A stretch of DNA of 64,000 nucleotides from Ignatzschineria indica (GCF_003121925.1 NZ_QEWR01000006.1:39911-103910), one strand, 5' to 3'. Positions 9,471 to 20,367 are shown, numbered from the stretch's first letter. Notes: generated from the sequence alone by a model not told the origin. Numbers and translations: made by a program.

Positions 9471-10067
9471 ATGCAAAACTTTACCTCACTAGTGGAAAAA
9501 CGCCGGACAATTTACCACCTTGGAAATAAACTTCCTCAGTCAAAAGAGGAGATCAATCAATTAATTGAAAAAGTTACGAAAGATACGCCCTCTGCTTTCA
9601 ATTCCCAAAGTTCTCGCGTTGTTGTCTTGCATCATGATGCGCATCAAAGATTATGGAATATCACGTTAGAGGCCTTAAAAGCCATTGTTCCTGCAGATAA
9701 TTTCGCAGCTACAGAGGCGAAGATTAAGAGCTTTGCGGCCGGAGCAGGTACAATTCTCTACTTTGAAGATCAGCAAGTTGTGGAAGATCTGCAAGAGCAA
9801 TTCTCTGCTTATGCCGCTAACTTCCCCAAATGGTCAGAACAAGCACACGGTATTACCGCATATGCTGTTTGGCTCGCACTGGCAGAGGTCAATATTGGTG
9901 CTTCTCTACAACACTACAATGAGTTGATTGAAGCTGCCGTTAAAGCAGAGTGGAACCTTCCTGAAAAGTGGGCATTAAAAGCGCAGATGCCTTTCGGCTC
10001 AATCGAAACAGAAGCAGATCCTAAAGCATATATCGATACCGCTGCACGCTTTAAGGTCTTTGGTTAA
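9471..10067 (+). CDS. Nitroreductase family protein (YdgI/Frm2-like)
   Basis: A 198-residue FMN-dependent oxidoreductase of the short nitroreductase group. It begins MQNFTSLVEKRRTIYHL, has the phosphate/FMN-binding SAFNSQSSRVVVL segment, a central AAGAGTILYF strand, and the C-terminal PFGSIETE/KAYIDTAARFKVFG block typical of the Hub/Frm2-like branch. Members reduce nitro compounds or quinones with NAD(P)H; the physiological substrate is usually unknown. It is divergent from the LysR gene, which probably regulates it. A clean terminator follows. AAGGAATTAAATCT precedes the ATG. Confidence 0.85.
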   Translation: MQNFTSLVEKRRTIYHLGNKLPQSKEEINQLIEKVTKDTPSAFNSQSSRVVVLHHDAHQRLWNITLEALKAIVPADNFAATEAKIKSFAAGAGTILYFEDQQVVEDLQEQFSAYAANFPKWSEQAHGITAYAVWLALAEVNIGASLQHYNELIEAAVKAEWNLPEKWALKAQMPFGSIETEADPKAYIDTAARFKVFG

Positions 10068-10154
10068 TATCCACTAACAAGGGTTAATAAGTGTTGATCG
10101 GTTAATCACTCATTCACTCAAACATAAGATCGACATAATTTGAGATTATCTCAG

Positions 10155-10178
10155 AAGGAGGGATTCCCTCCTTTTTTT
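10155..10178 (+). terminator. Intrinsic terminator of the nitroreductase gene
   Basis: AAGGAGGGA and TCCCTCCTT form a compact hairpin followed by seven T residues. Confidence 0.9.
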
Positions 10179-10245
10179 GTGCTCCATTATTAACACTGTA
10201 TCGCTAATATTATTCCTTAATAATAGAGCTATTTTAAATACCCAA

Positions 10246-10390
10246 AAGCCGATGCATTGCCGGATCTTACTACCACGTACTTCCTCAGATTTCGCGCCAG
10301 CAATGAGCATTGAAAATGCCAACCTGCGGGCATGCAATTGTGATAAGAGTATAAGCGTTCCCTCCCGCCGCTCTATAAACACTCTTATCT
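10246..10390 (+). repeat. Dispersed intergenic repeat, copy 2 (plus orientation)
   Basis: Same order of words as copy 1: CATTGCCGGATCTTAC, CGTACTTCC, CATTGAAAATGCC, GCGGGCATGCAATTGTGATA and CTCCCGCC. The start of a second unit (AGGCTGATACATTG) may follow at 10405. Open reading frames over this segment on both strands are by-products of the repeat. Confidence 0.75.
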
Positions 10391-10483
10391 CCTGAAACCC
10401 CACAGGCTGATACATTGATCTACAGAGAGAAAAGGAGATTTGAGAAAATCCTAAAAAGAGTCAAATCAATGATAAAATAGGAA

Positions 10484-10510
10484 AAGTTTGATAGTAGAGA
10501 GATCAAACTT
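10484..10510 (+). other. Hairpin in the mgtE leader
   Basis: AAGTTTGAT and ATCAAACTT form a perfect 9-bp stem with a 9-nt loop, about 60 nt before the mgtE ATG, with no T run. It does not match the M-box magnesium riboswitch. Role unknown. Confidence 0.4.
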
Positions 10511-10568
10511 GAGATTTCGCTGCTTTAAGCAATGTTATTCACACCCATTTCAAGGAAAGTGATTATTT

Positions 10569-11975
10569 ATGGTTACTTATGAGAGCAACAATCTGTATCA
10601 AATTCTACAACCAATTATTGAAGATAAGAGATATCAAGCCTTTGAAGAGTTAGTTGATTCGAGCCAGCCTATCGATATGGCAGATGCCTTAGAACTCTTT
10701 CCAACGGAATCGATTATCCCGCTTCTTGAAAAATTACCGGCAGAGAAATTAACTGAGCTCTATCCTCACTTTGAAGAGGAGGAGAAGGTTAAAATTATCC
10801 CTCATCTTAATATTGAGACTCTCCAAACGCTCCTCAACCGACTCCTATCAGATGAGCAGGTAACACTCTATCTCACATTGAGTAAAGAGCAGCGAGATAT
10901 CTTAATGCCCACACTCTCAAAAGAGGAGCGTGAAGCGATTATTACGCTCTCCTCCTATCCTGAAGAGAGTATCGGTTCTATCGCTTCAGCCGATTATGTT
11001 AGCGTGACAGCTGATGGTACCGTCTCTGATATTTGGCATAAGGTCCGCCAAGATGCAAAGACAAAAGAGGCACTCTCCCAGATCTATATTACCGATGAGT
11101 ATCGCCATCTGATCGGCGTTGTATCGCTACAAGATATCCTTCTCTCTAAAGATAGCGATCTTATCCGCGATATTATGGATACCGACGTGATTCAGGCAAA
11201 AGCCTCAGAAAATAGCCAAGTGGCCATTGCCCTAATTGAACGTTATGATCTCCCGGCACTTCCTGTTACCGATAATAACGGGCATCTCATCGGTATTGTC
11301 ACGATCGAAGATGCGATGGAAAAATTACGCGAAACCGCAGCCGGCGCCTTTGCAAAGCTCGGGGGTAACGTGGCAATGACAGGACCTGAGCTCGACTACC
11401 AATACTCAAGTTTCTGGCGTATGTTCCGTGTAAGAGGCTTCTGGTTAGTGATTTTGACTATCTTTGGCGTCTTTACCAGTACCTTTGTTGCACGCCAAGA
11501 GGAGATTCTCTCTGAGGTGATTATTTTAGCCGCTTTCCTCGCCCCAATCGTCGATATGGGGGGTAATACCGGAAGCCAATCAGCCACCTTGGTGATTCGC
11601 TCCATGGCGCTTGGAGATATCCATCTTAAATGGAAAGATATCTGGTTTATTATTAAAAAGGAGATTCCCGTTGCCTTAGCATTAGGGGTCATGGTGGCAC
11701 TTGTGGAAGTGGTACTCGCCTTCTTCTTTAAGAGCGGTATTAGTATTAATGTCTTGATGGTTGTCGGCTTCTCGATGATTACCGTCACCTTTATGGGTGG
11801 ATTGTTCGGCATTATGCTGCCCTTTATCGCAAAGCGCTTCAATGTTGACCCGGCAACCCTTAGCTCCCCGATGCTCACCTCTATTATGGATTTCTTAGGC
11901 GTTGTGATCTATTTCGGATTTGCTTATTGGTTCTTAAGTGACCTATTAGTTGAAGCTGCCGCTGTGGTGGGTTAG
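10569..11975 (+). CDS. mgtE: Magnesium transporter MgtE
   Basis: A 468-residue Mg2+ channel. The N-terminal half is cytosolic: a helical N domain (residues 1-140, rich in LEKLPAEK-like repeats), then two CBS domains (about 140-270, ending VTIEDAMEKLRE). The C-terminal half has five membrane helices with the signature APIVDMGGNTGSQSATL around residues 320-340, which lines the Mg2+ pore in this family. The cytosolic part acts as the Mg2+ gate. The gene stands alone, with a hairpin in its leader and a terminator behind it. The ATG at 10569 follows AAGGAAAGTG. Confidence 0.95.
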   Translation: MVTYESNNLYQILQPIIEDKRYQAFEELVDSSQPIDMADALELFPTESIIPLLEKLPAEKLTELYPHFEEEEKVKIIPHLNIETLQTLLNRLLSDEQVTLYLTLSKEQRDILMPTLSKEEREAIITLSSYPEESIGSIASADYVSVTADGTVSDIWHKVRQDAKTKEALSQIYITDEYRHLIGVVSLQDILLSKDSDLIRDIMDTDVIQAKASENSQVAIALIERYDLPALPVTDNNGHLIGIVTIEDAMEKLRETAAGAFAKLGGNVAMTGPELDYQYSSFWRMFRVRGFWLVILTIFGVFTSTFVARQEEILSEVIILAAFLAPIVDMGGNTGSQSATLVIRSMALGDIHLKWKDIWFIIKKEIPVALALGVMVALVEVVLAFFFKSGISINVLMVVGFSMITVTFMGGLFGIMLPFIAKRFNVDPATLSSPMLTSIMDFLGVVIYFGFAYWFLSDLLVEAAAVVG

Positions 11976-12046
11976 ATCAGAAAGATAGCGTATCCATTAG
12001 AGTCTCTTCAATAGAGATTCTTCAATAGAAGATCTTCTATTAATCG

Positions 12047-12138
12047 CCCCAAAGCAGATTGATTCAATAAAACTAATTCGATAAAGTTTATTCAACAAAA
12101 TTTATTCGATAAGTGGATCAATAGCTTTGGGGTTTTCT
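12047..12138 (+). terminator. Terminator after mgtE with a long loop
   Basis: CCCCAAAGC at 12047-12055 pairs with GCTTTGGGG at 12124-12132, followed by TTTTCTTT; an inner pairing TTGATTC/GGATCAA extends the stem. The loop holds imperfect repeats of ATTCGATAAA/ATTCAACAAA words. Confidence 0.7.
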
Positions 12139-12166
12139 TTGGAAATTTAAGCGATTACATGCACTT

Positions 12167-13753
12167 ATGGCTAATAAGATACAAAAAATATTCCCTGCAA
12201 AAATCATCAAGCCCCTATTTATGAGCCTTATCATTACTACCATTCTCCTTGCTCTTTTTGCCACATATGCAATAAAACCATTACCAGAACTAAAACAGGT
12301 AAAAAGCAGTGCTCTGCCTATCAATGAGGAGAATAAGCTCGTACAGATGTTACAAAAAGAGTATCCGGAAGATCCCAACTTAACAGGGGTATTAGAGCTC
12401 TCTGATCCTCTTGACGCTTTCGTTGCTCGCTCTGTACTTCTCAACTTAGCTCAAGAGTCGATCGATCTACAATACTATATTTGGCGCCCCGATACCTCGG
12501 GAACCATGCTGCTCTACGACCTCTATAATGCAGCTGAGAGGGGTGTTCGTGTACGGTTGCTACTCGATGATAATAATACTCGGGGTCTTGATGACCTTAT
12601 CGCAGTTTTAGATTATCACCCCAATATCGAAGTGCGCCTCTTTAATCCCTTTACTAATCGCAAATTTCGCTTTTTAGGATATCTAACAGACTTAAAACGC
12701 TTAAATCATCGCATGCACAATAAACTCCTTGTGGTCGATGGTGTCACTGCCATTACAGGGGGACGCAATATTGGGGATGAATACTTTGCTGCCGGTAATG
12801 GTACTGTCTTTGTTGACTTAGATGTGATGGCGATCGGCAATATTGTGCCACAACTCTCTCACGATTTTGATCGCTATTGGAATAGTGAGCTCTCCTACCC
12901 TGCTAAACAGATCGTGACAAAAGAGTATGGATCGGATCATATCGCCGCTTTTGAAAAGCTTCGCAAAGTCAAATATCGTGCTGATGTTGAAACTTATCAA
13001 TCCGCTTTAGCGCAATCTAAATTATTAGAAAAGCTCTATCATCACAATATCGATTGGCAGTGGTCAGAAGCGATTCTGATCTCCGATCCTCCTAGTAAAG
13101 CACTCGGTGTCTGGAGTCAAAATGATTTTTACAAGCCACTCTATAACGCGATTGGCGACGCCCAAAAAGAGCTCTTTTTAGTCTCACCCTATTTTGTACC
13201 GACAAAGGTAGGAACTGCTTTCTTAAAAGATCTTGCAGAGCAAGGTATCCAGATATCGGTATTAACAAACTCCTATGAAGCCACCGATGTCGCCTTCGTC
13301 CATTCGGGATATATTAATTATCGCAAAGCGCTTATTGAAGCTGATATCGATATCTATGAGCTCAAAAAATCACATGATAAAACCCCTCATCTCAAAGATA
13401 AGGGGCTTGTGGGAAGTTCCGGTTCCAGCTTGCACGCTAAAACCTTTGTTGTTGATAATGATCGCCTATTTGTCGGCTCATTAAATCTCGATCCTCGATC
13501 AGCAAAAATCAATACCGAGATGGGGCTTGCGATCTTAAATCCCCATCTCGCTAAAGATATGACCGACCGCATTAAGCGTCATCTATTAGAGCGCTCTTAC
13601 AAAGTGATCTTAGAAGATGATCAATTAAAATGGCAGCTATTTGATAATCAAGAGAGATTACTCAAAACTTATGATGTCGAGCCAAATACATCGATCTTAG
13701 AACGAGCGCTGATCCGATTTTTAACTTGGCTCCCTATTGAGTGGCTTCTCTAG
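12167..13753 (+). CDS. Phospholipase D family protein, cardiolipin-synthase ClsC-like
   Basis: A 528-residue PLD-superfamily enzyme with an N-terminal membrane anchor (residues 15-37) and two HKD catalytic motifs: HRMHNKLLVVD in the first half and SLHAKTFVVD followed by GSLNLDPRS in the second. This architecture, with the LQYYIWRPD segment after the anchor, matches ClsC/YmdC-type proteins that make cardiolipin from phosphatidylglycerol and phosphatidylethanolamine. E. coli ClsC is about 473 residues, so this one is slightly longer at the N-terminus. The ribosome binding site is weak, and an internal start at Met19 would remove most residues before the anchor. It converges on proP with only six bases between the stop codons. 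Confidence 0.8.
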   Translation: MANKIQKIFPAKIIKPLFMSLIITTILLALFATYAIKPLPELKQVKSSALPINEENKLVQMLQKEYPEDPNLTGVLELSDPLDAFVARSVLLNLAQESIDLQYYIWRPDTSGTMLLYDLYNAAERGVRVRLLLDDNNTRGLDDLIAVLDYHPNIEVRLFNPFTNRKFRFLGYLTDLKRLNHRMHNKLLVVDGVTAITGGRNIGDEYFAAGNGTVFVDLDVMAIGNIVPQLSHDFDRYWNSELSYPAKQIVTKEYGSDHIAAFEKLRKVKYRADVETYQSALAQSKLLEKLYHHNIDWQWSEAILISDPPSKALGVWSQNDFYKPLYNAIGDAQKELFLVSPYFVPTKVGTAFLKDLAEQGIQISVLTNSYEATDVAFVHSGYINYRKALIEADIDIYELKKSHDKTPHLKDKGLVGSSGSSLHAKTFVVDNDRLFVGSLNLDPRSAKINTEMGLAILNPHLAKDMTDRIKRHLLERSYKVILEDDQLKWQLFDNQERLLKTYDVEPNTSILERALIRFLTWLPIEWLL

Positions 13754-13759
13754 CTATCA

Positions 13760-15244
13760 CTAGCCATCAATCTCCGGATGTTGATCGATCAAGCGTTCCC
13801 GGCGTTTCTGAAGACGCGCAATCTCTTCATCAATACTCTCTATACGGCTTTCAATACGATCATAATGAGCTTGCAAAATCTCTCTTGCTTCGCTACGGTC
13901 AGAGGCAATCGGGGTCTCCCCACGTAATGGGCGATTCGCCGTCTCTTTCATATTGAAGGTCAAAATAATCCCAATAAAAGCTGTCGCCATTAGATAAAAT
14001 GCGGGCACATAGAGATTATTGGTCAATTCAATCAACCAAGCCGTTAAGGTAGGTGTAAATCCTGCCACTAAGACGGAGATATTAAACGCCGTTGCCATAG
14101 CGCTATAACGCACTTTTGTCGGGAAGATCGCCGGCAAAATAGAGGCCATCACTCCGGTAAAACAACTTAACATCAATGCAAGGAAGACTAAACCTAAAAA
14201 GATCAAACCCACATTGCCGGTATTAATGAGATAAAAAGCGGGAATTGCACCGATTAACATTCCGACACTACCGATCTTAATAAAGACTTTACGGCCGAAA
14301 CGGTCACTCAATAGCCCCACTAAGGGTTGAACAAAGAGAATACCGATCATAATGGCAATAATAATCAGAACCCCGTGATCAGCACTATAGCCCAAACTAA
14401 ATGAGAGATAACTCGGCATATAGGTGAGTAACATATAGTAGGTCACGTTAGTTAAAATCACGATACCAACACTTAAAAGAATACTCTTTGTGTTATTACG
14501 AAGAACCGTTATAAGGGACTCTTTCGCTACCGGCTTTGCCTCAATACTCTCGCTATGCTTTAAATATGTTGGTGTCTCATCGAGCGCATGGCGCAGATAC
14601 ATCCCCAAAATACCTAAAGGTCCGGCGATAAAGAAGGGAATTCTCCAGCCCCACTCTTCAAAACGAGCATCCCCTAAAAGGGTAGTGATCAAAACAACGA
14701 CACCGGCACCTAAGACAAATCCGGAGATCGATCCAAAATCGAGCCAGCTACTCAAAAATCCTCGGCGGCTATCAGGAGCATATTCCGCAACAAAGATCGC
14801 GGCACCCGTATACTCTCCGCCGACAGAGAAGCCCTGCGCTAACTTTGCAATTAAGAGCAAAATTGGGGCCCAGATACCGATTGTGGCATAAGAGGGGATC
14901 AAGCCGATCGCAAAGGTACTGACTGACATGATAATAATTGTCACAGCGAGAATCTTCTTCCGCCCAAACTTATCCCCTAGAACGCCGAAGAAGACGCCGC
15001 CAATAGGTCTGACTAAAAAGGGAACCGAGAAGGTGGCCAATGATGCAACTAACTGTACGCCGGGGGAGGCATCGGGAAAGAAGACTTTCCCTAAGACATA
15101 GGCCAAAAAGCCATAGACCCCAAAATCAAACCACTCAATGGCATTCCCCAATGCCGCGGCGGTAATCGCCTTGGTAAATTGATCGTTCTTCACGATCGTA
15201 ATATCACTCAACTCCATCGGTTGGTGTTTTTTCGTGTTTGTCAT
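13760..15244 (-). CDS. proP: Proline/glycine betaine:H+ symporter ProP
   Basis: A 494-residue MFS carrier very close to E. coli ProP along its whole length, for example AITAAALGNAIEWFDFGVYG at the start and TNVTYYMLLTYMPSYLSFSL in the middle. It retains the C-terminal coiled coil that ProP uses for osmotic set-point control (residues about 455-494, with ESRIESIDEEIARLQKRRER). It imports proline, betaine and ectoine at high osmolality. I chose the ATG at 15244, preceded by AAGGAG, over a frame start at 15283 whose extra 13 residues are not ProP-like. A sigma-70-like promoter is visible about 90 bp upstream. Confidence 0.95.
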   Translation of the reverse strand: MTNTKKHQPMELSDITIVKNDQFTKAITAAALGNAIEWFDFGVYGFLAYVLGKVFFPDASPGVQLVASLATFSVPFLVRPIGGVFFGVLGDKFGRKKILAVTIIIMSVSTFAIGLIPSYATIGIWAPILLLIAKLAQGFSVGGEYTGAAIFVAEYAPDSRRGFLSSWLDFGSISGFVLGAGVVVLITTLLGDARFEEWGWRIPFFIAGPLGILGMYLRHALDETPTYLKHSESIEAKPVAKESLITVLRNNTKSILLSVGIVILTNVTYYMLLTYMPSYLSFSLGYSADHGVLIIIAIMIGILFVQPLVGLLSDRFGRKVFIKIGSVGMLIGAIPAFYLINTGNVGLIFLGLVFLALMLSCFTGVMASILPAIFPTKVRYSAMATAFNISVLVAGFTPTLTAWLIELTNNLYVPAFYLMATAFIGIILTFNMKETANRPLRGETPIASDRSEAREILQAHYDRIESRIESIDEEIARLQKRRERLIDQHPEIDG

Positions 15245-15329
15245 AAATCTCCTTATTAGGTAGATATTCCATAATGAACTCACGAATTGCTTCTAAGGTA
15301 TTACTCCTCATTAGGGAAGTTCATTCAAA

Positions 15330-15358
15330 TACCTATCTGTTGGAAATATCAGTCGCAA
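15330..15358 (-). promoter_or_regulatory. Predicted proP promoter
   Basis: On the minus strand TTGCGA (15358-15353) and TAGGTA (15335-15330) are separated by 17 bp. Confidence 0.4.
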
Positions 15359-15785
15359 ACCCTAAAAAGCCTCTGATATTATTCAATAAGATTCAATAAA
15401 GTTTAAAAAATTGAAAATCTTAATCTGAAAATAGGATAGCGAGGCTCGATTTCTATTTGTAATTAATATTTTCTTTATTAAATTAATATCTCATTAAAAA
15501 TATTAATTAGATATAAAATCTCATTACTGTATATGCCTCCTCTCTTTAAGGTGCAAGCATGCTCCTTTTCAATGCTTCAAATAGAGCTAACACTATACCT
15601 TCTCCCCCTATTGATCATTTTTTGTGATGAATAAATGAGAAAAACTCCTATTTATGCCTAACTACATCACTTTTAATGATGGTATTAAAAGGGTTGCTGA
15701 ATTCTCTGCGCAATATTTAGACAAAACTTGCGATCTTAGATCAAAAAAGTTGAGGGGAAAAGAGAGGAAAAGAGCGCTAAAATGA
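15359..15785. other. Gene-free AT-rich spacer
   Basis: About 430 bp between the proP promoter and the metH terminator. It is dominated by AATTAATAT-like words. I see no gene, RNA or clear repeat in it. Confidence 0.5.
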
Positions 15786-15787
15786 TG

Positions 15788-15812
15788 AAAAACCGCAATA
15801 AATGCGGTTTTT
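15788..15812 (-). terminator. Intrinsic terminator of metH
   Basis: AAAAACCGCA and TGCGGTTTTT form a symmetric hairpin 40 nt past the metH stop. It can act in both directions. Confidence 0.85.
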
Positions 15813-15851
15813 ATCAAAAGTATTAATTTAAGATATCACCAAATCGCTGTT

Positions 15852-18800
15852 CTACTCCTCTGGCTCATATCCCAAATTGGGTGCGAGCCATTTTTCTGCT
15901 TCTTTCAGATCCCAACCTTTACGCGCAGCATAATCTTCCACCTGATCACGACCAATTTTGCCCACCCCAAAGTAGTGGGCTTCGGGATGAGCAAAGTACC
16001 ACCCGGAAACAGCTGCTTGTGGATACATAGCAAAACTATCAGTAATTGCGAGACCGATACGCTGATCAGGATTGAGAAGACGCCAGAGTGTTGCTTTCTC
16101 CGTATGTTCTGGACAGGCTGGATATCCCGGCGCCGGGCGAATGCCGCGATACTCTTCTCGAATCAAGGCTTCATTATCAAGCATTTCATCTTTCGCATAT
16201 CCCCAATACTCTTTACGCACCCGTTTATGGAGATACTCCGCTAAGCTTTCGGCAAGACGATCGGCAAGCGCTTTGAGCATAATCGCACTGTAATCATCAT
16301 GATCAGCTTCAAATGCCTCAATATAGGGTTCAATGCCGATACCTGCCGTACAGGCAAATGCGCCGATATAATCCTCTTCACCGATAAAATCAGCAAGAGA
16401 GCGATTCGGCATCTCATTGGGTCGCTCTGTCTGTTGACGCAGATGATGCAAACGTGCAAGTTCTTCTGTACGAGTATCATCTGTAAATAAAACTGTACTT
16501 TCACCTGCATTTTTTGCAGGAAATAGTCCGACAACAGCTTTCGCTGTTAGCCACTTCTCCTCGAGAATTTTTGCCAACATCTTCTCTGCGTCTTGATAGA
16601 CTTTTGTCGCTTCTTCCCCAATAATTTCATCTTCTAATAATTTTGGGAACTTCCCACGCAATTGCCAGGAAGCGAAAAAGGGGGTCCAATCGATCGTCTC
16701 TACAAGATCCTCGAGCGGCACTTCAAACTCATGAATCCCCATCTTCTCCGGTTTTACAATATGATCAAATCTTAATTTTAAACGGTTATTGACCGCCTCT
16801 TGAAAGGGGATTAGCTTAATATCGCGTTGTCTTTCGAGGTACGCTGTACGGCGCTTTTCGTAGTCTTCCTTCAAGTTCTTTTTAAACTCATCACGAAGCT
16901 CTGGACTAATCAAAGATTGCGCCACCCCAACAGAGCGGGAAGCATCACGCACATGAACAACGGTATGACGATATTGTGGGGCGATACGAACCGCTGTATG
17001 CGCAAGCGAGGTTGTCGCTCCACCAATCATAATAGGAATATCGAGACCTCGGCGCTCCATCTCTTTAGCAAAGCCGACCATCTCCTCAAGCGATGGCGTG
17101 ATTAAACCGGAAAGACCGATCACATCCACCTGCTCTTCGAGCGCCTTCTCAATAATTGCCGGCGTGGGGACCATCACCCCCATATCGATCACCTCAAAGT
17201 TATTACATTGCAATACAACACCGACAATATTCTTCCCAATATCGTGAACATCACCCTTTACTGTCGCCATCAAAATCTTGCCATTTGACTGACTCATATC
17301 GCCAAACTTTCTCTTCTCCTCCTCAATAAAGGGGATCAAGTAAGCTACCGCACGCTTCATCACTCGCGCTGATTTGACCACTTGGGGCAGGAACATCTTT
17401 CCTTCACCAAAAAGATCTCCCACCACATTCATACCGGTCATCAAGGGACCTTCAATCACCTCAATCGGCCGTGAAAAACTTTGTCGTGCAAGTTCAGTAT
17501 CCTCTTCAATATAGCTATCAACGCCATTGACTAAGGCATAGGTTAATCGCTCAGCAACAGGAAGCGCTCGCCATTCGAGATTCTCCTCTTTACGAGTTGC
17601 TCCCTCCCCTTGATATTTCTGTGCTAGCTCTAAAAGGCGTTCGCTCGCTTCAGGATCTCGATCAAATAGCACATCTTCAATCCCTTCTCGTAACTCTTCG
17701 GGGATATCCTCATAGATCGCAAGCTGACCGGCATTGACAATCCCCATCGATAATCCCCGCGCGATTGCATGATAAAGAAAGACCGCATGAATCGCCTCAC
17801 GTACTAGATTGTTCCCTCTAAAAGAGAAGGAGACATTAGAGATCCCCCCTGAGATATGGACATAGGGGAGATTTTTCCGAATCCATTCCGTCGCTTCCAA
17901 AAAATCTAACCCATAACGATTATGTTCTGAAATGCCCGTTGCAATCGCAAAGACATTGGGGTCGAAGATAATATCCTCCGCCGGAAAGTTGACCTCATTG
18001 ACCAAAATATCATACGCTTTTGAGCAGATCTCAATCCGGCGTTCTAAATTATCCGCCTGCCCTGCCTCATCAAATGCCATCACCACAATGGCAGCGCCAT
18101 ATTTTTTCGCCAGTTTTGCCTGCGCAATAAATTGCGCGACCCCCTCTTTCATCGAGATTGAGTTAACAATCCCTTTCCCTTGAATGCACTTAAGCCCCGC
18201 TTCTAAGATCTCCCACTTTGAGGAGTCGATCATAATGGGCACTTTAGAGATATCGGGCTCTGAAGCAATAAGATTGAGGAAGGTGACCATCTCCGCTTTC
18301 GAATCGAGCATCCCCTCATCCATATTGATATCGATAATCTGCGCGCCATTTTCCACTTGATCACGCGCGACTTCCAAGGCTTCGGCATAATTCTTCTCTT
18401 TAATCAGGCGCTTAAAACGGAGAGAGCCGGTAATATTGGTTCGCTCGCCCACATTGGCAAAGAGCGATTCACCAATCGTTAAGTTACACGCCTCTAAGCC
18501 TGAAAGGCGCAATGATTTTACCTTCTCTTCCGGAATACGAGGAGCGATCGATGCGACCTTCTCAGCAATTTTCGCAATATGTTCCGGCGTTGTTCCACAA
18601 CATCCCCCGACGATATTAAGAAAACCTGATTCTGCCCATTCGGCCATCTCTAACGCCATCTCATCAGCGCCAAGATCATACTCACCAAACGCATTGGGAA
18701 GGCCGGCATTAGCATGAGCAGAGAGATAAAATTCGGAAATATGGGAGAGTTCTGCAACATAGTTTCGCAGAAGATCAGGTCCTAACGCACAATTAAGACC

Positions 18801-19520
18801 GATCGAAAAGGGGCGAACATGGCGTAACGAGTTGTAGAAAGCTTCGGTCGTCTGCCCTGAAAGCGTCCGCCCTGAAGCATCTGTAATAGTACCGGAGATC
18901 ATCACCGGCAATCGAATCCCTCTCTCTTCAAAAAAGGTCTCGATCGCAAAAAGCGCTGCTTTAGCATTGAGCGTATCGAAGATAGTCTCGACCATTAAGA
19001 TATCGGCACCGCCGGCTACCAAGCCAGAAATAGCTTCCAAATACCCTTCAACTAATTGATCAAAAGAGGTATTTCTAAAGCCAGGGTCATTCACATCAGG
19101 GGAGATCGAGGCCGTCTTACTAGTAGGACCTAAAACCCCTACCACAAATCGGGGCTTTTCTGCCGTGCTATAGCGCTGACACGCACGCTTAGCTAATTGC
19201 GCTGCCTCATAATTGATCTCATAAACATAAGGCTCCATCCCATAATCGGCCATCGACATTTGAGTAGCATTGAAGGTATTGGTCTCAATAAGATCAGCGC
19301 CCGCCGCAAGATAGGCCTCATGAATCGCCAAAATAATATCAGGTTGCGTTAAGACTAAAAGATCATTATTCCCCTTAAGATCTTGGGGCCAATCGGCGAA
19401 ACGTTCACCGCGAAAATCAGCCTCCTCCAATTGTCGCTTCTGGATCATCGTCCCCATTGCTCCATCTAAAATTAAGATGCGTTTCTGGGCGATACTCTGA
19501 AGTTGCTCTTCGATAGCCAT
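15852..19520 (-). CDS. metH: Cobalamin-dependent methionine synthase MetH
   Basis: A 1,222-residue, four-module enzyme that transfers a methyl group from 5-methyl-tetrahydrofolate to homocysteine. The homocysteine module has its zinc ligands in GLNCALG (Cys244) and GGCCGTT (Cys307 and Cys308). The folate (pterin-binding) module follows, with [10 protein letters not shown]. The B12 module carries GDVHDIGKN with the cobalt-ligand histidine at residue 759, the same number as in E. coli. The C-terminal activation domain has the [12 protein letters not shown] motif. I used the ATG at 19520 (GAGGAG ten bases upstream); a longer frame from 19571 adds 17 residues the family lacks. It depends on MetF, encoded 1.7 kb away on the other strand. 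I see no riboswitch in its own leader. Confidence 0.95.
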   Translation of the reverse strand: MAIEEQLQSIAQKRILILDGAMGTMIQKRQLEEADFRGERFADWPQDLKGNNDLLVLTQPDIILAIHEAYLAAGADLIETNTFNATQMSMADYGMEPYVYEINYEAAQLAKRACQRYSTAEKPRFVVGVLGPTSKTASISPDVNDPGFRNTSFDQLVEGYLEAISGLVAGGADILMVETIFDTLNAKAALFAIETFFEERGIRLPVMISGTITDASGRTLSGQTTEAFYNSLRHVRPFSIGLNCALGPDLLRNYVAELSHISEFYLSAHANAGLPNAFGEYDLGADEMALEMAEWAESGFLNIVGGCCGTTPEHIAKIAEKVASIAPRIPEEKVKSLRLSGLEACNLTIGESLFANVGERTNITGSLRFKRLIKEKNYAEALEVARDQVENGAQIIDINMDEGMLDSKAEMVTFLNLIASEPDISKVPIMIDSSKWEILEAGLKCIQGKGIVNSISMKEGVAQFIAQAKLAKKYGAAIVVMAFDEAGQADNLERRIEICSKAYDILVNEVNFPAEDIIFDPNVFAIATGISEHNRYGLDFLEATEWIRKNLPYVHISGGISNVSFSFRGNNLVREAIHAVFLYHAIARGLSMGIVNAGQLAIYEDIPEELREGIEDVLFDRDPEASERLLELAQKYQGEGATRKEENLEWRALPVAERLTYALVNGVDSYIEEDTELARQSFSRPIEVIEGPLMTGMNVVGDLFGEGKMFLPQVVKSARVMKRAVAYLIPFIEEEKRKFGDMSQSNGKILMATVKGDVHDIGKNIVGVVLQCNNFEVIDMGVMVPTPAIIEKALEEQVDVIGLSGLITPSLEEMVGFAKEMERRGLDIPIMIGGATTSLAHTAVRIAPQYRHTVVHVRDASRSVGVAQSLISPELRDEFKKNLKEDYEKRRTAYLERQRDIKLIPFQEAVNNRLKLRFDHIVKPEKMGIHEFEVPLEDLVETIDWTPFFASWQLRGKFPKLLEDEIIGEEATKVYQDAEKMLAKILEEKWLTAKAVVGLFPAKNAGESTVLFTDDTRTEELARLHHLRQQTERPNEMPNRSLADFIGEEDYIGAFACTAGIGIEPYIEAFEADHDDYSAIMLKALADRLAESLAEYLHKRVRKEYWGYAKDEMLDNEALIREEYRGIRPAPGYPACPEHTEKATLWRLLNPDQRIGLAITDSFAMYPQAAVSGWYFAHPEAHYFGVGKIGRDQVEDYAARKGWDLKEAEKWLAPNLGYEPEE

Positions 19521-19733
19521 AAAATAGATACTCCTCTCTCTACCGGCAGACGCAATCGCTGCCATCATCAATAGTGGTTAACTCAGTGAGTGTTACTCAT
19601 TTATGCGACGAACTTAACTTGTAGCGCACTTTAAAAAAGTGTCGCTCTCATCATCATCTTGATAATCGTTCATCGTCGTTAATAATCGTTCTAAATAGAG
19701 AGAGGAGGATAGAGAAAAAATAGAATCGACCAT

Positions 19734-19774
19734 AAAAAAGTGCTAATCACAGATCAAATCTGCCACTAGCACTT
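19734..19774 (-). terminator. Terminator of the SAM-riboswitch-controlled lipoprotein gene
   Basis: AAGTGCTA at 19738-19745 pairs with TAGCACTT at 19767-19774, with an inner CAGAT/ATCTG pairing. The minus-strand transcript ends in a U run. Confidence 0.8.
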
Positions 19775-19857
19775 CTTTATTAAGATCAGCCTGTACAAGA
19801 TCATCTTCTAGAGTGCAACAGATCAAGCATCCTAAAAGATTGATCAACGATAACACA

Positions 19858-20367
19858 TTAATCAGGAATATCGATCTTTCCTGAGATAGCGGGCTTCACA
19901 GCCTTGCTATCGATAATTAATGTGGGCTGTAGTGAAGGATTAGAGGGATAATTCGATCCTCCCCATTTCATCACTACTTGTCCTTTCCCTTTGCTATAAA
20001 CGGAGAGATCAGACCAACCATTTGAACGTGCTTCTAAGACATAGATCGGCGCATTCGCAACTGTCGATTTTGATGCTAATTTATAATTACCATCTGCTAA
20101 GCCTTCAAAGACTAACAGTGTACAGCCACCGGTTCCACACCACTCTTCCCCTTCGAGAAGCACTAAACCATCATCGATGCCATCTTGGTTAAGATCAGCA
20201 TATGCGACAGCGTAACTTGGTGCGGTCTCATTGGTGAAATTTTTAATTGCTGCCTCTAACTGCGGTGTTGCAACAACCTCTTCTAACTCAATAGAACTCC
20301 CTGCTGTTTGACAGCCTGCTAAAAAAAGTGCGGAAAGTGCTACGGTTAATAGACCTTTTTTCATCAT
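19858..20367 (-). CDS. Predicted lipoprotein of unknown function under SAM-I riboswitch control
   Basis: A 169-residue protein with a lipoprotein signal peptide (MMKKGLLTVALSALFLAGC, acylated Cys19). The mature part has a DLNQDGIDDG loop resembling a calcium-binding or FG-GAP-type repeat around residues 58-67, and a conserved-looking pair of cysteines in EWCGTGGC. It is predicted to sit in the outer or inner membrane facing the periplasm. I do not recognise the family. The informative part is its leader: a full S-box aptamer and intrinsic terminator lie between the promoter and the ATG, so it should be made when SAM is scarce, alongside metF. GGGAG precedes the two adjacent ATG codons at 20367 and 20364. 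A role in binding or salvaging a methionine-related compound is inference only. Confidence 0.8.
   Translation of the reverse strand: MMKKGLLTVALSALFLAGCQTAGSSIELEEVVATPQLEAAIKNFTNETAPSYAVAYADLNQDGIDDGLVLLEGEEWCGTGGCTLLVFEGLADGNYKLASKSTVANAPIYVLEARSNGWSDLSVYSKGKGQVVMKWGGSNYPSNPSLQPTLIIDSKAVKPAISGKIDIPD

Noticed and set aside
10146-10415. 89-codon minus-strand frame between the nitroreductase and mgtE
   Set aside because: It lies over the terminator and a copy of the dispersed repeat. Similar peptides near 27.1 and 63.2 kb arise only because the repeat DNA is shared.
10391-10568. M-box magnesium riboswitch upstream of mgtE
   Set aside because: The leader is too short and lacks the conserved M-box core; only a simple hairpin is present.
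19521-19733. SAM or B12 riboswitch in the metH leader
   Set aside because: I looked for S-box words, a B12-box and SAH-type motifs on the minus strand and found none.
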